Assembly (NCBI GenBank): GCA_963722575.1 | Contig: CAVRNR010000003.1 | Location: 434,001 to 498,000 of the forward strand | Source of the DNA: Fen-178 sp963722575 | Lineage (GTDB): Bacteria; Acidobacteriota; Terriglobia; Bryobacterales; Bryobacteraceae | Direction: 5' to 3' | Length of the DNA: 64,000 nt | In this document: one piece after another, positions 43,467-52,110 of the stretch | Layout: each line of letters starts with the position of its first letter | Numbering within the stretch: the first letter of the stretch is position 1 | Translations under genes and position numbers: made by a program | The notes under the pieces: model-generated | Told to the model about the DNA's origin: nothing | Database searches by the model: none | What the model saw: only the letters and a program-made list of their open reading frames with translations

Positions 43467-43494
43467 GTAGGGGACGGCCATGCCCGGCCCCTAC
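43467..43494. repeat. Palindromic repeat, family copy 3
   Basis: A 28-base imperfect palindrome that differs from copy 2 at a few central bases. It lies between the end of tyrA and the start region of the NYN gene, three bases from the tyrA stop, and would make a strong hairpin at the end of the aromatic operon. Confidence 0.8.
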
Positions 43495-43497
43495 AAC

Positions 43498-44343
43498 TCA
43501 CGGGGTCCGCCGCAAGCGGCCCGCCATGCCGGCGCCGCGCTCGAACTCCTCTTGAAGCTGCCGCGTCCGAAGGTTCTCGCGCATGTGCTCCAGCTTTTGT
43601 ATGTAGACGGCCAAGGCGCGGTCGATATGCTCGGTGTTGGTCGCCAGAATGTCGCGCCACAGATCGTACGATCCCAGCGCGAGACGGGTCATGTCTTCCA
43701 GGCCGGGGCCGGCCATCCGCCAGCGCGGAGAGGCGCCCATGCGCTCCGCCACCGTGGCGGCCAGCGCGGTGGATGCCAGTTGCGGAAGGTGCGAGGTGAG
43801 CGCCACGACGCGGTCGTGTTCCTCCGCATCGAGGACCACGATGCGCGCCCCCATGCGCTCCAGCCACGAGCGCAAGTCGCGGGCCGCCGGCGTGGCCAGC
43901 TCGGACGGATCGTCCGGTGTCAGCGCCCAGGTGCGGCCGCGGAAAAGACCGGCGGCCGCTTCCGCCGCCCCGCGCTTCTCTTTGCCGGCCATGGGGTGGC
44001 CGCCCAGAAACTGGCAGCGGGCGATGTTTTGCCGCGCCAGGTCGACGATTTCGCACTTGGTGCTGCCGGCGTCGGTGACCAGGGCTTCGGGGCGCACCAG
44101 AGCATCCAGATGCCGGATGGTGTCGAGAATGCGGCCGATCGTCTGGGAGAGGAAGACCAGATCGGCCTGGGCCACGGCTTCGGCCAGCGGCGCGCCGCGG
44201 TCGATGGCCCCCACGGCCATGGCGTCGGCGATGGCCGGCGCGGAACTGACCCCGGCGATTGGTCCCTCGAACCCGGCCTGGCGCAAGGCGAGGCCGAAAG
44301 ACGCGCCGATCAGGCCGGTACCGACAATGGCTACGCTCCGCAT
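43498..44343 (-). CDS. tyrA: Prephenate dehydrogenase
   Basis: The 281-residue protein converts prephenate to 4-hydroxyphenylpyruvate with NAD(P)+, or arogenate to tyrosine. It starts with the Rossmann motif VAIVGTGLIGASFGLALR, then has VTDAGSTKCEIV and FLGGHPMAGKEKRG, the substrate-binding region, and HDRVVALTSHLPQLAS near residue 180 with the conserved His. It is the last gene of the aromatic cluster, separated from aroF by an inverted repeat. Confidence 0.92.
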   Translation of the reverse strand: MRSVAIVGTGLIGASFGLALRQAGFEGPIAGVSSAPAIADAMAVGAIDRGAPLAEAVAQADLVFLSQTIGRILDTIRHLDALVRPEALVTDAGSTKCEIVDLARQNIARCQFLGGHPMAGKEKRGAAEAAAGLFRGRTWALTPDDPSELATPAARDLRSWLERMGARIVVLDAEEHDRVVALTSHLPQLASTALAATVAERMGASPRWRMAGPGLEDMTRLALGSYDLWRDILATNTEHIDRALAVYIQKLEHMRENLRTRQLQEEFERGAGMAGRLRRTP

Positions 44344-44386
44344 CTGAAAAGCCTCCGCTCCCTCGAAAGGCGCAAAAAAACAGCTT

Positions 44387-44474
44387 TAGCCACGGATGAA
44401 CACGGATAAACACGGATAAGAACTTTGTTTTCCGGAATCTTGTTATCCGTGTTCATCCGTGTTCATCCGTGGCC
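44387..44474. repeat. 34-bp inverted repeat, copy 2
   Basis: The left arm (44387-44420) is identical to that of copy 1 at 7096; the right arm (44441-44474) has three substitutions relative to a perfect repeat. The arms flank a loop of 20 bases. It lies between aroF and tyrA and may reduce or end transcription into tyrA. Confidence 0.9.
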
Positions 44475-44488
44475 ATTTTTCTTCGTTC

Positions 44489-45517
44489 TCACGGCCTCGG
44501 CTCGGCCATGCTGCGTCCCACGGCGGGGACAATGATCCGTAACTGGGACATCAGCTCCTCGAACTGCTCGAAGCGCAGCGACTGGGCGCCGTCGCTCAGG
44601 GCATGGTCCGGATCGGGATGCACCTCCATCAGCAAACCGTCGGCGCCGGCGGCCACGGCGGCGCGGCCCATGGGCGCCACCATGTCGCGGCGGCCGGTGC
44701 CGTGCGAAGGGTCGGCAATGATGGGCAGGTGCGAGAGCTTCTTCACCACCGGGATGGCGGAAATGTCCATCGTATTGCGCGTGTAGGTTTCGAAGGTGCG
44801 GATGCCGCGCTCGCACAGAATCACGTCGTAGTTGCCGCCCGCGAGAATGTACTCGGCCGAGAGCAGCAGCTCTTCAATGGTAGCCGAAATACCGCGCTTG
44901 AGCAGCACCGGCTTGCGCAGCTTGCCCAGCTCGCGCAGCAGGGTGAAGCTCTGCATGTTGCGCGCCCCCACTTGCAGGATGTCGGCGTACTGCGCCACCA
45001 GCGGGACCTGGGTGATGTCCATGACCTCGCTGACCACCAGCAGCCCGTGGCGGTCGGCGGCCTCGCGCAACATGCGCAAGCCTTCCTCGCCGAGGCCCTG
45101 AAAGGCGTAGGGCGAGCTGCGCGGTTTGAACGCCCCGGCGCGGATCACTTGGGCGCCCAGGCGGGCCACAATTTCCGCCGACCGCTCGATCTGGTCCCGG
45201 CTCTCGACGCTGCACGGGCCGGCCATGACCACCACGCGTTGGCCGCCGATATCGATATCGCCAACCCTCACCACCGTGCCGGCCGGGCGGAAACTGCGGC
45301 TGGCCAGCTTGTAGGGCGAGACGATGCGGTGCGCTTCCTTGACGCCATCCATCACCTCGAAAATGGCGAGGTCGAATTCTTCCTTGCCGCCCACCCCGCC
45401 CAGCACGGTGTGGATCACGCCCGTGGAACGGTGCACATCGAAGCCCAGCTCCACCAGGCGGTCGATCACTCCCTGGATTTGCCGCTCCGTGGCGCCCTGC
45501 TGCATGACGACTAACAT
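44489..45517 (-). CDS. aroF: 3-deoxy-7-phosphoheptulonate synthase (DAHP synthase)
   Basis: The 342-residue enzyme condenses phosphoenolpyruvate and erythrose 4-phosphate, the first step of the shikimate pathway. An N-terminal ferredoxin-like regulatory domain (about 1-75) is followed by the TIM barrel with VVMAGPCSVESRDQIE, RAGAFKPRSSPYAFQGLG, PVLLKRGISATIEE, and LPIIADPSHGTGRRD, typical of the I-beta class. Chorismate mutase is immediately upstream with no bases between stop and start. The two proteins often form a regulated complex. Confidence 0.95.
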   Translation of the reverse strand: MLVVMQQGATERQIQGVIDRLVELGFDVHRSTGVIHTVLGGVGGKEEFDLAIFEVMDGVKEAHRIVSPYKLASRSFRPAGTVVRVGDIDIGGQRVVVMAGPCSVESRDQIERSAEIVARLGAQVIRAGAFKPRSSPYAFQGLGEEGLRMLREAADRHGLLVVSEVMDITQVPLVAQYADILQVGARNMQSFTLLRELGKLRKPVLLKRGISATIEELLLSAEYILAGGNYDVILCERGIRTFETYTRNTMDISAIPVVKKLSHLPIIADPSHGTGRRDMVAPMGRAAVAAGADGLLMEVHPDPDHALSDGAQSLRFEQFEELMSQLRIIVPAVGRSMAEPRP

Positions 45518-45820
45518 CTATTTTTCTCCATCGGATTTCATCCACACACGCTGGATCATCCGCATTTCGTCGATAATGCGCTCGAAGATGCGGCGCACCG
45601 CCTCTTCGGTCAGCGGCCCGCCATTGCTGGCGCCGATATTGGCGAATACCTGGTCCTCGCGTTTGGGCTCATAAATGGGCATTTGCGCCTGGCGCTTCAC
45701 GCGGCCAATGTTCTCGACCACGCGCGTGCGTTCGTTGAGAAGCGCCACGATGCGGCGGTCCACGTCGTCGATGAGGACGCGGAATTCCTCCAGCTTGTGG
45801 CGGGCCTCTTCCTGGGTCAT
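45518..45820 (-). CDS. aroQ: Chorismate mutase, AroQ type
   Basis: The 100-residue all-helical protein rearranges chorismate to prephenate. LRVLIDDVDRRIVALLNERTRVVENIGRVKRQ-type sequence at residues of about 12-43 is the AroQ signature, followed by IYEPKREDQVFANI and the C-terminal helix with IFERIIDEMRMIQ. The start overlaps the trpA stop as ATGA and the stop abuts the aroF start. It links tryptophan genes to the DAHP synthase and to tyrA. Confidence 0.93.
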   Translation of the reverse strand: MTQEEARHKLEEFRVLIDDVDRRIVALLNERTRVVENIGRVKRQAQMPIYEPKREDQVFANIGASNGGPLTEEAVRRIFERIIDEMRMIQRVWMKSDGEK

Positions 45821-46620
45821 GTGTGCGCTCCAAAGCCGCGCTTGAGCTCGCGGACGAAGGATTCGAGTTGAATCTCGAGCGAGGTGTTGTCGAGGTTGCG
45901 CTCGATCAGCCGGACCAACGCGCTGCCCACCACCACGGCCTCCACTTGCCGGCCCAGTTCCGCCACGTGCTCCGGCCTGGAGACGCCGAAGCCGACGGCC
46001 AGCGGCAGATCGGTGACGGCGCGCACCGCGCGGATGAGCGGGGCCACGGCGTCGGAAAGCGAATCGCGCTCGCCGGTGACCCCGGTCCGCGAAACCAAAT
46101 ACACAAACCCGGTGGAATACTGCGCCACCAGTTTCAAGCGGCGTTCGGTGCTGGTGGGCGCGGCCAGGAAGACCGTGTCGAGGCCGTGGCGGTGCATGGC
46201 GGCAACATAATCGGAGGCCTCTTCCACCGATGCGTCGGTGAGCAGGCAGCCATCCATGCCGGCGGCGGCGGCGTCCCGCGCCAGGCGTTCGAGTCCGTAG
46301 CGGATCACCGGGTTGAGGTAAGTGAAGAGCAGCAGCGGGATTTCGGACCGCTCGCGAATGCGGGCGGCGATCGCGAGCACGGTCTTCAGCGAAGTGCCGG
46401 CTTTGATCGCGCGCTCGCCGGCCCGCTGGATAACCGGGCCGTCCGCGATGGGATCGGAAAACGGCACTCCCAGCTCGATGAGATCGGCGCCGCCGCGCTC
46501 CAGTGCCTCCGCCAGCGCGGGGGTGCGGTCCGGCGTGGGGTCGCCGGCCGTGATGTAGGCGATGAGGCCTTTGCGGCCGTCCCGCTTCAAAGCGTCGAAC
46601 ATGCGCCCGATGCGCGTCAT
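45817..46620 (-). CDS. trpA: Tryptophan synthase alpha subunit
   Basis: The 267-residue subunit releases indole from indole-glycerol phosphate. TIM-barrel motifs are intact: LIAYITAGDPTPD, LIELGVPFSDPIADGPVIQ with the catalytic Glu near residue 47, GCLLTDASVEEA, DTVFLAAPTST and VAVGFGVSRPEHV-type loops. A long frame continues upstream through trpB, but homology starts at 46620, which overlaps the trpB stop as ATGA. Its own stop overlaps the chorismate mutase start. Confidence 0.96.
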   Translation of the reverse strand: MTRIGRMFDALKRDGRKGLIAYITAGDPTPDRTPALAEALERGGADLIELGVPFSDPIADGPVIQRAGERAIKAGTSLKTVLAIAARIRERSEIPLLLFTYLNPVIRYGLERLARDAAAAGMDGCLLTDASVEEASDYVAAMHRHGLDTVFLAAPTSTERRLKLVAQYSTGFVYLVSRTGVTGERDSLSDAVAPLIRAVRAVTDLPLAVGFGVSRPEHVAELGRQVEAVVVGSALVRLIERNLDNTSLEIQLESFVRELKRGFGAHT

Positions 46621-47813
46621 GGCTCGTCGAGTTCCTTGAAATTCTCGCGGTAGATATCGATGTCCTTGTCGCCGCGGCCGGAGACGTTCACCAGGAAGAC
46701 TTTCCCTTTGCCGGCGGGGGCGCGTTTCACCGCCTCGGCGACGGCATGCGCCGATTCGAGCGCCGGAATGATGCCTTCCGTGCGCGAGAGCAGGCGCGCC
46801 GCTTCCAGAGCTTCCGCATCGGAAACGGCGGTGTACCGGGCGCGCTTTTGGTCGTGCAGCCAGGCGTGCTCGGGGCCGATCATGGCGTAATCCAGGCCCG
46901 CGGAAACGGAATGGGTGAGCGCGATCTGGCCGTCGCCGTCCTGCAACACGTAGCTGTAGGCGCCTTGCAGCACGCCGGGCGCTCCGCCGCGAAAACGCGC
47001 GGCGTGGTCTCCCATGGCGTCGCCGCGGCCGCCGGCTTCGATGCCGATTAGTTCCACGGAATCGTCCGGCAGAAAGGCGTGGAAGATGCCGATGGCGTTC
47101 GAGCCGCCGCCCACGCAGGCGAAGATGGCGTCGGGCAGCCGGCCTTCGGATTCCAGAATCTGGCGGCGCGCTTCCTCGCCGATGATCTTCTGGAAATCGC
47201 GCACCATCATGGGGTAGGGATGCGCGCCCAGCGCCGAGCCCAGCAGGTAATACGTGCCGGCGACGTTCGAGACCCAGTCGCGCATGGCTTCGCTGATGGC
47301 GTCCTTGAGCGTGCGGCTGCCGCTCGAGACGCCCACCACCCGCGCGCCGAGCAGCCGCATGCGGAAGACGTTGAGGCGCTGGCGCCGCATGTCCTCCTCG
47401 CCCATGTACACCACGCATTCGAAGCCCAGCAGCGCGCAGACGGTGGCGGTGGCCACGCCGTGCTGGCCCGCGCCGGTCTCCGCGATGATGCGGCGTTTGC
47501 CCATGCGCCGCGCCACCAGCGCCTGGCCCAGACAATTGTTGATTTTGTGCGCGCCGGTATGCAGCAGGTCTTCGCGCTTCAGCCAGAGGCGCGCGCCGCC
47601 CAGGGTATCGCTGAGCCGTTTGGCGAAATAAAGCGGCGTGGGACGGCCGGCGTAGGTCCGCAACAGCTCGGCCAGCTCAAGCTGAAACGCGGCGTCGTCG
47701 CGCGCGGCCAGGTAGGCTTGCTCCAGCTCCTCGATGGGCGCCATCAGGACCTCGGGCACGTAGCGCCCTCCGTAGGGCCCGAAATGTCCGCCGCCGTCGG
47801 GTTGCGGAGTCAT
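46617..47813 (-). CDS. trpB: Tryptophan synthase beta subunit
   Basis: The 398-residue PLP enzyme joins indole with serine. Signatures are FGPYGGRYVPEVLM, KREDLLHTGAHKINN with the PLP lysine near residue 90, ETGAGQHGVATATVCALLG, and ACVGGGSNAIGIF. It forms the alpha2-beta2 complex with the trpA product encoded directly downstream with a four-base overlap. The same overlap joins it to trpF. Confidence 0.97.
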   Translation of the reverse strand: MTPQPDGGGHFGPYGGRYVPEVLMAPIEELEQAYLAARDDAAFQLELAELLRTYAGRPTPLYFAKRLSDTLGGARLWLKREDLLHTGAHKINNCLGQALVARRMGKRRIIAETGAGQHGVATATVCALLGFECVVYMGEEDMRRQRLNVFRMRLLGARVVGVSSGSRTLKDAISEAMRDWVSNVAGTYYLLGSALGAHPYPMMVRDFQKIIGEEARRQILESEGRLPDAIFACVGGGSNAIGIFHAFLPDDSVELIGIEAGGRGDAMGDHAARFRGGAPGVLQGAYSYVLQDGDGQIALTHSVSAGLDYAMIGPEHAWLHDQKRARYTAVSDAEALEAARLLSRTEGIIPALESAHAVAEAVKRAPAGKGKVFLVNVSGRGDKDIDIYRENFKELDEP

Positions 47814-48394
47814 CGGCCGAGCGCCGCCTTGGCCGCTTCCAGAAATTCGTTCATTTTCCGATGGTCTTTCTTGCCCGGCGCGCTTTCGATGCGCGAGCAG
47901 GCATCCACGCCCCAGGCGTGGGCCAGCGCCACGGCCTCGGCGACGTTGGAGGCATCCAGGCCTCCGGCCAGAATGACCGGCTTGGGAGCCTCGGCCGCCA
48001 GCCGCCAGTCGAAGGCCACGCCGGAAGCCGGACCATCCAGCAGCAAAGCTTCAGCCGGGCAATCGCGGAACCGCGAAAGGTCGCAGACTTTTCCCACGCG
48101 CACGGCTTTCCATACCGCCAGCGATGCGGGGTAATCCGCCGGCGTCTCGCCGCCGTGCAGTTGCGCCACGTCCAGCCCCGCGATGCGGGCGATTTCCTCG
48201 ACGCGTTCGCGCGCTTCGTCGACGAACACGCCGACGCGCCGCACTCCCGGCGCCGATTGAATCGCGGCCGCGCGCTCCGGCGCCAGGTAGCGCGGGCTGC
48301 GCCGGTAGAAATTGAAACCGATGGCCGTGGCGCCGCCCGCGATGGCCGCGCTGGCGTCCTCCTGGTTGGTGATGCCGCAGATCTTGAGAATCAT
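47810..48394 (-). CDS. trpF: Phosphoribosylanthranilate isomerase
   Basis: The 194-residue barrel enzyme isomerises phosphoribosyl anthranilate. LKICGITNQEDA at the start carries the catalytic Cys, and there are GFVD-type loops (VGVFVDEARERV), QLHGGETP, VFLLDGP-like LLLDGPAS, and LAGGLDASNVAEAV. Four-base overlaps join it to trpC upstream and trpB downstream. It is slightly shorter than the usual 200-210 residues. Confidence 0.94.
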   Translation of the reverse strand: MILKICGITNQEDASAAIAGGATAIGFNFYRRSPRYLAPERAAAIQSAPGVRRVGVFVDEARERVEEIARIAGLDVAQLHGGETPADYPASLAVWKAVRVGKVCDLSRFRDCPAEALLLDGPASGVAFDWRLAAEAPKPVILAGGLDASNVAEAVALAHAWGVDACSRIESAPGKKDHRKMNEFLEAAKAALGR

Positions 48395-49179
48395 GCCGCC
48401 ACCAGCTTCTTCAGGGCGGCTGCTGGGTCGCCCGATTTCATGAGATGCTCGCCCACCAGAAAGGCGGTGTAACCCGCCTCGCGCAGCGCGGCGATATCGC
48501 GCGCGTCGTGGATGCCGCTTTCGCTGACGCGCAGCACGCCGCCGGGAATGTGCTCCGCGAGCCGCAACGACGTTTTGAGAGCGGCCTCGAAGGTGGTCAA
48601 ATCCCGATTGTTTACTCCGATGATGTCGCTGCCGGCGGCAATGGCGGCATCCAGTTCGTGGCGGTTGTGCACTTCCACCAGCGCGGCCATCCGGTAGCGC
48701 GCGGCCGCTTCACGGAAGGCGCGGAGTTCGCGCTCGGTGAGAATGGCGGCGATGAGCAGAATGGCGTCGGCGCCGTGGGCCGCGGCTTCGACAATCTGCG
48801 CTCGGGCGATGGTGAAATCCTTGCGCAGAACGGGAAGCGAGACGGCCGCGCGGGCGCTTTCCAGATCGCCGAGGCTCCCCTGGAAGAAGGTTTCATCGGT
48901 GAGCACGGAAAGGGCCGCGGCGCCCCCGCTCTCGTATGCCGTGGCGATGCGCGCCGCGTCGAAATCCGCCGAGAGCAGGCCTTTGCTGGGCGAAGCCCGC
49001 TTGATTTCCGCGATGATGGCCGGCGTGCGCGCGCCCAGGGCCGCGCGAAAATCGCGGCGCGCGCCGAGACGCAGTTCGGCCTCGGCCTCCCACTGGTCGA
49101 GCCGTGGGACGCCGCGGGCCAACTCTTCGCGCTTCCTGGCGACAATTCGGGCCAGAATGTCTGGAACGGTGCCGGTCAA
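48391..49179 (-). CDS. trpC: Indole-3-glycerol-phosphate synthase
   Basis: The 262-residue enzyme closes the indole ring. It has ILARIVARKREEL at the N-terminal helix, IIAEIKRASPSKGL with a catalytic Lys, VLTDETFFQGS, VLRKDFTI, GVNNRDLTTFE and VSESGIHDARDI. It is the first trp gene in the window. Upstream on this strand is not trpD but a coiled-coil gene 37 bases away, so trpE, trpG and trpD must be elsewhere. Confidence 0.96.
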   Translation of the reverse strand: MTGTVPDILARIVARKREELARGVPRLDQWEAEAELRLGARRDFRAALGARTPAIIAEIKRASPSKGLLSADFDAARIATAYESGGAAALSVLTDETFFQGSLGDLESARAAVSLPVLRKDFTIARAQIVEAAAHGADAILLIAAILTERELRAFREAAARYRMAALVEVHNRHELDAAIAAGSDIIGVNNRDLTTFEAALKTSLRLAEHIPGGVLRVSESGIHDARDIAALREAGYTAFLVGEHLMKSGDPAAALKKLVAA

Positions 49180-49216
49180 GGGTGATTCTTAATGGTATCA
49201 GACGCCGCGCCGGGCG

Positions 49217-49411
49217 CTATTGCTGGCGGTCTTCGAGGTTGTCGATGCGCTGCTCGTGAGCGATGATGATGTTGGCCAGGCGGGTCATGGTCTCCGTGAG
49301 TTCGGCCATGCGCTCATCGTTCTTGATCTGGGCGGCGGCGATGAGTTCCATGGTCCGGGTGAGGGCTTCGTGGCGCTCGGTGAGCCTCTCGAGGCGTTCG
49401 TCGATGGTCAT
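49217..49411 (-). CDS. Small coiled-coil protein
   Basis: The 64-residue protein is one continuous amphipathic helix (TIDERLERLTERHEALTRTM, then AELTETMTRLANIIIAHEQR) with heptad hydrophobics, so a coiled coil. Small proteins of this kind are common near other genes in Acidobacteria. The role is unknown. Confidence 0.6.
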   Translation of the reverse strand: MTIDERLERLTERHEALTRTMELIAAAQIKNDERMAELTETMTRLANIIIAHEQRIDNLEDRQQ

Positions 49412-49443
49412 GGGAGGGCGGCGTCTCCTCTCTTCATGTCACT

Positions 49444-49890
49444 TCAGTGGCCCGCGGCGTGGGGCCTCGAATCGGGATAGACAGTGAGACCGCAGGCCCG
49501 CGCGGCATCGGCGAGTTGGCGGTCGTGTGTGAGAAAGACGATGTCCTTGCCGTTGTATTCGGACCAGATCACCGCCGTGACCAGATGGATGGCGTCGAGG
49601 GTCTTGAGAGAGCCGCCAAGCGGACCACCCGCCCGGTTCAGGATGATTTTCGAAAGTGGAACCCGGTCCACTGCGGCCAGGAAAGTGTGCAACTCGGCGG
49701 AGCGCAGGGCGAGATTCGGCTCGGAGAGTGCCCGGATGGCACAAAGACGATGCAAAGTCCGCCGGGCTTCGACTTCCAGCAGTTCGCTCGCGACCAGACC
49801 CCATTGCGATAAGCCCGGCAGAGCGTCCGGTTGGCGAAGCAGGCTGCGCAGCAGGACGGAGGAGTCTAGGTAAGCTCTCCGGCGATCCAT
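49444..49890 (-). CDS. PIN-family toxin
   Basis: The 148-residue protein has the PIN acidic residues in AYLDSSVLLRSLL (residue 8), ASELLEVEARR near residue 36, LKTLDAIHLVTAV near residue 98, and THDRQLADAA near residue 122. It overlaps the Phd-like antitoxin gene upstream by 25 bases. It should be a ribonuclease toxin of a type II module. Confidence 0.85.
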   Translation of the reverse strand: MDRRRAYLDSSVLLRSLLRQPDALPGLSQWGLVASELLEVEARRTLHRLCAIRALSEPNLALRSAELHTFLAAVDRVPLSKIILNRAGGPLGGSLKTLDAIHLVTAVIWSEYNGKDIVFLTHDRQLADAARACGLTVYPDSRPHAAGH

Positions 49891-50168
49891 TTGTCGAACA
49901 CGTCCTTCCTGGTGTCCGCGAGAATCTCGTCTAGCAGCCCGGGCGGCAAGACCGGGCTGCCCGGGCTTGCCGCCAGCATGCGCTCAACTTCCGCCATCGA
50001 GCGCGTGGCGGGGATCACACGCAGAAAGTTGTGCGCAGGCTCCAGGGGCGCCAGCTTCGCCACGGGCATCTCGCGATCCTTAATGACGACTTCCTTGCCC
50101 TTCTGCGCCGCGCGAACATACTCGCTCAGGTGGGCTTTCAATTCGGCGATACCGACCTTCGACTTCAT
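49866..50168 (-). CDS. Phd/YefM-family antitoxin
   Basis: The 100-residue protein starts MKSKVGIAELKAHLSEYVRAAQKGKEVVIKDREMPVAKL-like, which is the Phd DNA-binding fold, followed by a C-terminal half that should wrap the PIN toxin. It overlaps the toxin gene. Expected to repress its own promoter in complex with the toxin. Confidence 0.87.
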   Translation of the reverse strand: MKSKVGIAELKAHLSEYVRAAQKGKEVVIKDREMPVAKLAPLEPAHNFLRVIPATRSMAEVERMLAASPGSPVLPPGLLDEILADTRKDVFDKWIAGELT

Positions 50169-50194
50169 ACCCCATTATGACCACTTCTGGTCAC

Positions 50195-51298
50195 TTAGGG
50201 CAACCGGCCTGGCGCACGGGCCGCCGGGAGCGGGAGCACATCGGGGGTCAGGATGCGCGCGTCCATCCAGCCGGCCTCGCGGAACGCGCGCGGCGACGGC
50301 GTGAAGACGATCTTGTAGCTGGTGTCGTCCAGCGGCGCTTCCGGAGCATTGGCGCCTCGCGGGTAGACCAGGGCCAGGTACTTCAAGATCGCGTAGATGT
50401 CGCCGTCCTCGGGCTGCCGGAAGTCGAAGCCCTGCGCGCGGAAGTGAATGGCCGCGCCCAGGCTCGAAAGGCGCCACGCCAGGAACGCGCAGCAATCGAT
50501 GGCGTGCTCGAACCAGGCGTCGAGCGCGGGCGGGATGTCGCGATCCAGGAATATCTCCACGGTCTGCTCCTGCTCGCGCGCGAATTCGCGGACCTGCAGG
50601 GCGCCGGTGTGGGCCGAGGCTTTCCAATCCACGTGGCGGGCGCTCTCGAACGCCTCGTAAGGCCGGATGCGGTAAAAGTCCTTGCCCAGGCCGCGGTAGT
50701 GCGTTTCGATTTCTCCGGCGATGCCGGCCAGCAGGTCGTCGAAGCCCGGCTGCGGGTCGATGGAAGGGTAGATCAGCGTTTCGTGGCGTAAGGTGACGCG
50801 CGCGGATTTTTCGAGGAAGCCGAAGGGGGAAGAAGTCGAGAACGCGAAGCTGTTCTGGCGGTAGGCGCCGCGCTTGGGGAAGCGCACTTCGACCGTCTCT
50901 TCGAGCGTGGCGCCGCTGGCGATCAGCGGAAAATACACCGATTTCAAAGTGGGGCCGGCGGGGTCTCGAACGCCTTCCACCCGAATGGAAAACGAGGGCA
51001 TGAACCACTTCTGGTTGCGCACGAAGAGCTTGCCGGGAACCGTGCGCCCGGCGGGGACGTGCTCGGGCACCAGGAAGTCCAACTGAAGCGCCGCCAGACA
51101 GAGGCGGCTCACCAGTCCTGAGACCAGCAGCGTGGCCAGCATGGCGGCCGTGATGAGGAACAGCAGGTTATTGGCGGAAATGACGGCGCCCAAGCCGGCC
51201 ACCAGCGTGGCAAAGACGAACAGCAGGCCGGCGCGCGTGATCTTGTACCGGATGCGGCGGTCCAGGAAGAGGCGGAAGTGGTCCCAGAACTGGAGCAC
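50195..51298 (-). CDS. DUF58 domain membrane protein
   Basis: The 367-residue protein has two N-terminal membrane helices (about residues 25-65), then a beta-rich region and the DUF58 core with GKDFYRIRPYEAFESARHVDWKASAHTG near residue 218, in which the D-W-K motif is diagnostic, followed by a von Willebrand A-like fold. DUF58 proteins commonly work with MoxR ATPases and transglutaminase-like proteins, which are not seen here. The role is probably in envelope protein assembly. Confidence 0.83.
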   Translation of the reverse strand: MLQFWDHFRLFLDRRIRYKITRAGLLFVFATLVAGLGAVISANNLLFLITAAMLATLLVSGLVSRLCLAALQLDFLVPEHVPAGRTVPGKLFVRNQKWFMPSFSIRVEGVRDPAGPTLKSVYFPLIASGATLEETVEVRFPKRGAYRQNSFAFSTSSPFGFLEKSARVTLRHETLIYPSIDPQPGFDDLLAGIAGEIETHYRGLGKDFYRIRPYEAFESARHVDWKASAHTGALQVREFAREQEQTVEIFLDRDIPPALDAWFEHAIDCCAFLAWRLSSLGAAIHFRAQGFDFRQPEDGDIYAILKYLALVYPRGANAPEAPLDDTSYKIVFTPSPRAFREAGWMDARILTPDVLPLPAARAPGRLP

Positions 51299-51405
51299 GG
51301 GTCGATTCGATTGTACCGCCTCACCCCGTCAGTCGGTCATAATGGATGTAACCGGTGGGAAGTGTCGGGCAGTCTATTCTGTAGCACCATCGGCCGGGCC
51401 GTGCC

Positions 51406-51924
51406 ATGCCGTTCAGGGTTCAGGGAAGTATTGGAGGTTGGCGATTCGCGTATCTGCCGCTACTGCTCTCCGCGTTCGCCGTGGCGGCCGATCCGCCGCT
51501 CGTCCCGCTCACGGTCTGCGAGGTGCTGCACAATCTGGCATCCAACGATGGCAAGCCCGTCGCCGTGCTCGGCCGGTACTCCTTCCGCGAAAACGGCCGC
51601 TGGATGGGCGCACAGGTCTGCGATGCCGGCTCGCCGGGCCCAGCGGGCGCCCCGCCGCTGCTCTGGCTCGTCGAGGATTCCAACGACGGCCCCAAACCGC
51701 CCGGCGATTTCGAGCTCGACGCGGTGGCGCTCAACCGCAAGCTTGCCATCATGCAGCAGCACACATCGCTCGGCAAGTTCCGCTTCGGCACTCCCGACTA
51801 CGACCGTTGGGCGGTGGTTTATGGCCGCGTGGAAACGCGCAAGGCCGAATCCGCCAAGCAGGCCCCCGCGAACCTGGTCTTCCGCGGCAGCGGCGTGGTG
51901 GTGTTCCTGGCGCTTCAGCAGTAA
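51406..51924 (+). CDS. Secreted hypothetical protein
   Basis: The 172-residue product has a signal peptide ending near AVAAD and a mature part with VCEVLHNLASNDGKPVAVLGRYSF, a cysteine pair (VCEV, QVCD) and a beta-rich C-terminus. The VCEVL...G..V.V.G pattern occurs in many acidobacterial secreted proteins of unknown role. No Shine-Dalgarno sequence is obvious. It stands alone. Confidence 0.65.
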   Translation: MPFRVQGSIGGWRFAYLPLLLSAFAVAADPPLVPLTVCEVLHNLASNDGKPVAVLGRYSFRENGRWMGAQVCDAGSPGPAGAPPLLWLVEDSNDGPKPPGDFELDAVALNRKLAIMQQHTSLGKFRFGTPDYDRWAVVYGRVETRKAESAKQAPANLVFRGSGVVVFLALQQ

Positions 51925-51939
51925 CTACTTTCCAGGACT

Positions 51940-52110
51940 CTAGCTCTCCTGGCAAGCCGTCAGAATCCTGAGTAGCTGGTCCACCTCTTGGCGGCTCAGC
52001 ACGCCTGTCAGGCAGAAGCGGGCATTACGCCTCTCGAGGTGGACCTTGTCGAACACCATCACAAAACCCATCATGAAAACGATCGAAAGCAATGCAAAGT
52101 ATTGTGACAT
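51940..52110 (-). CDS. Small single-pass membrane protein
   Basis: A 56-codon frame begins ATG at 52110 and encodes MSQYFALLSIVFMMGFVMVF, a strong membrane helix, followed by a charged cytoplasmic or periplasmic tail (DKVHLERRNARFCLTGVLS, QEVDQLLRILTACQES). The start is preceded by AGAAAG. The helix and the balanced tail make a real gene plausible, but it could also be a remnant. It is convergent with the previous gene. Confidence 0.45.
   Translation of the reverse strand: MSQYFALLSIVFMMGFVMVFDKVHLERRNARFCLTGVLSRQEVDQLLRILTACQES

Noticed and set aside
45817..47535. 572-codon frame suggesting a trpB/trpA fusion
   Set aside because: The upstream part reads trpB in the wrong frame; TrpA similarity starts at 46620 with an ATGA overlap, so there is no fusion.
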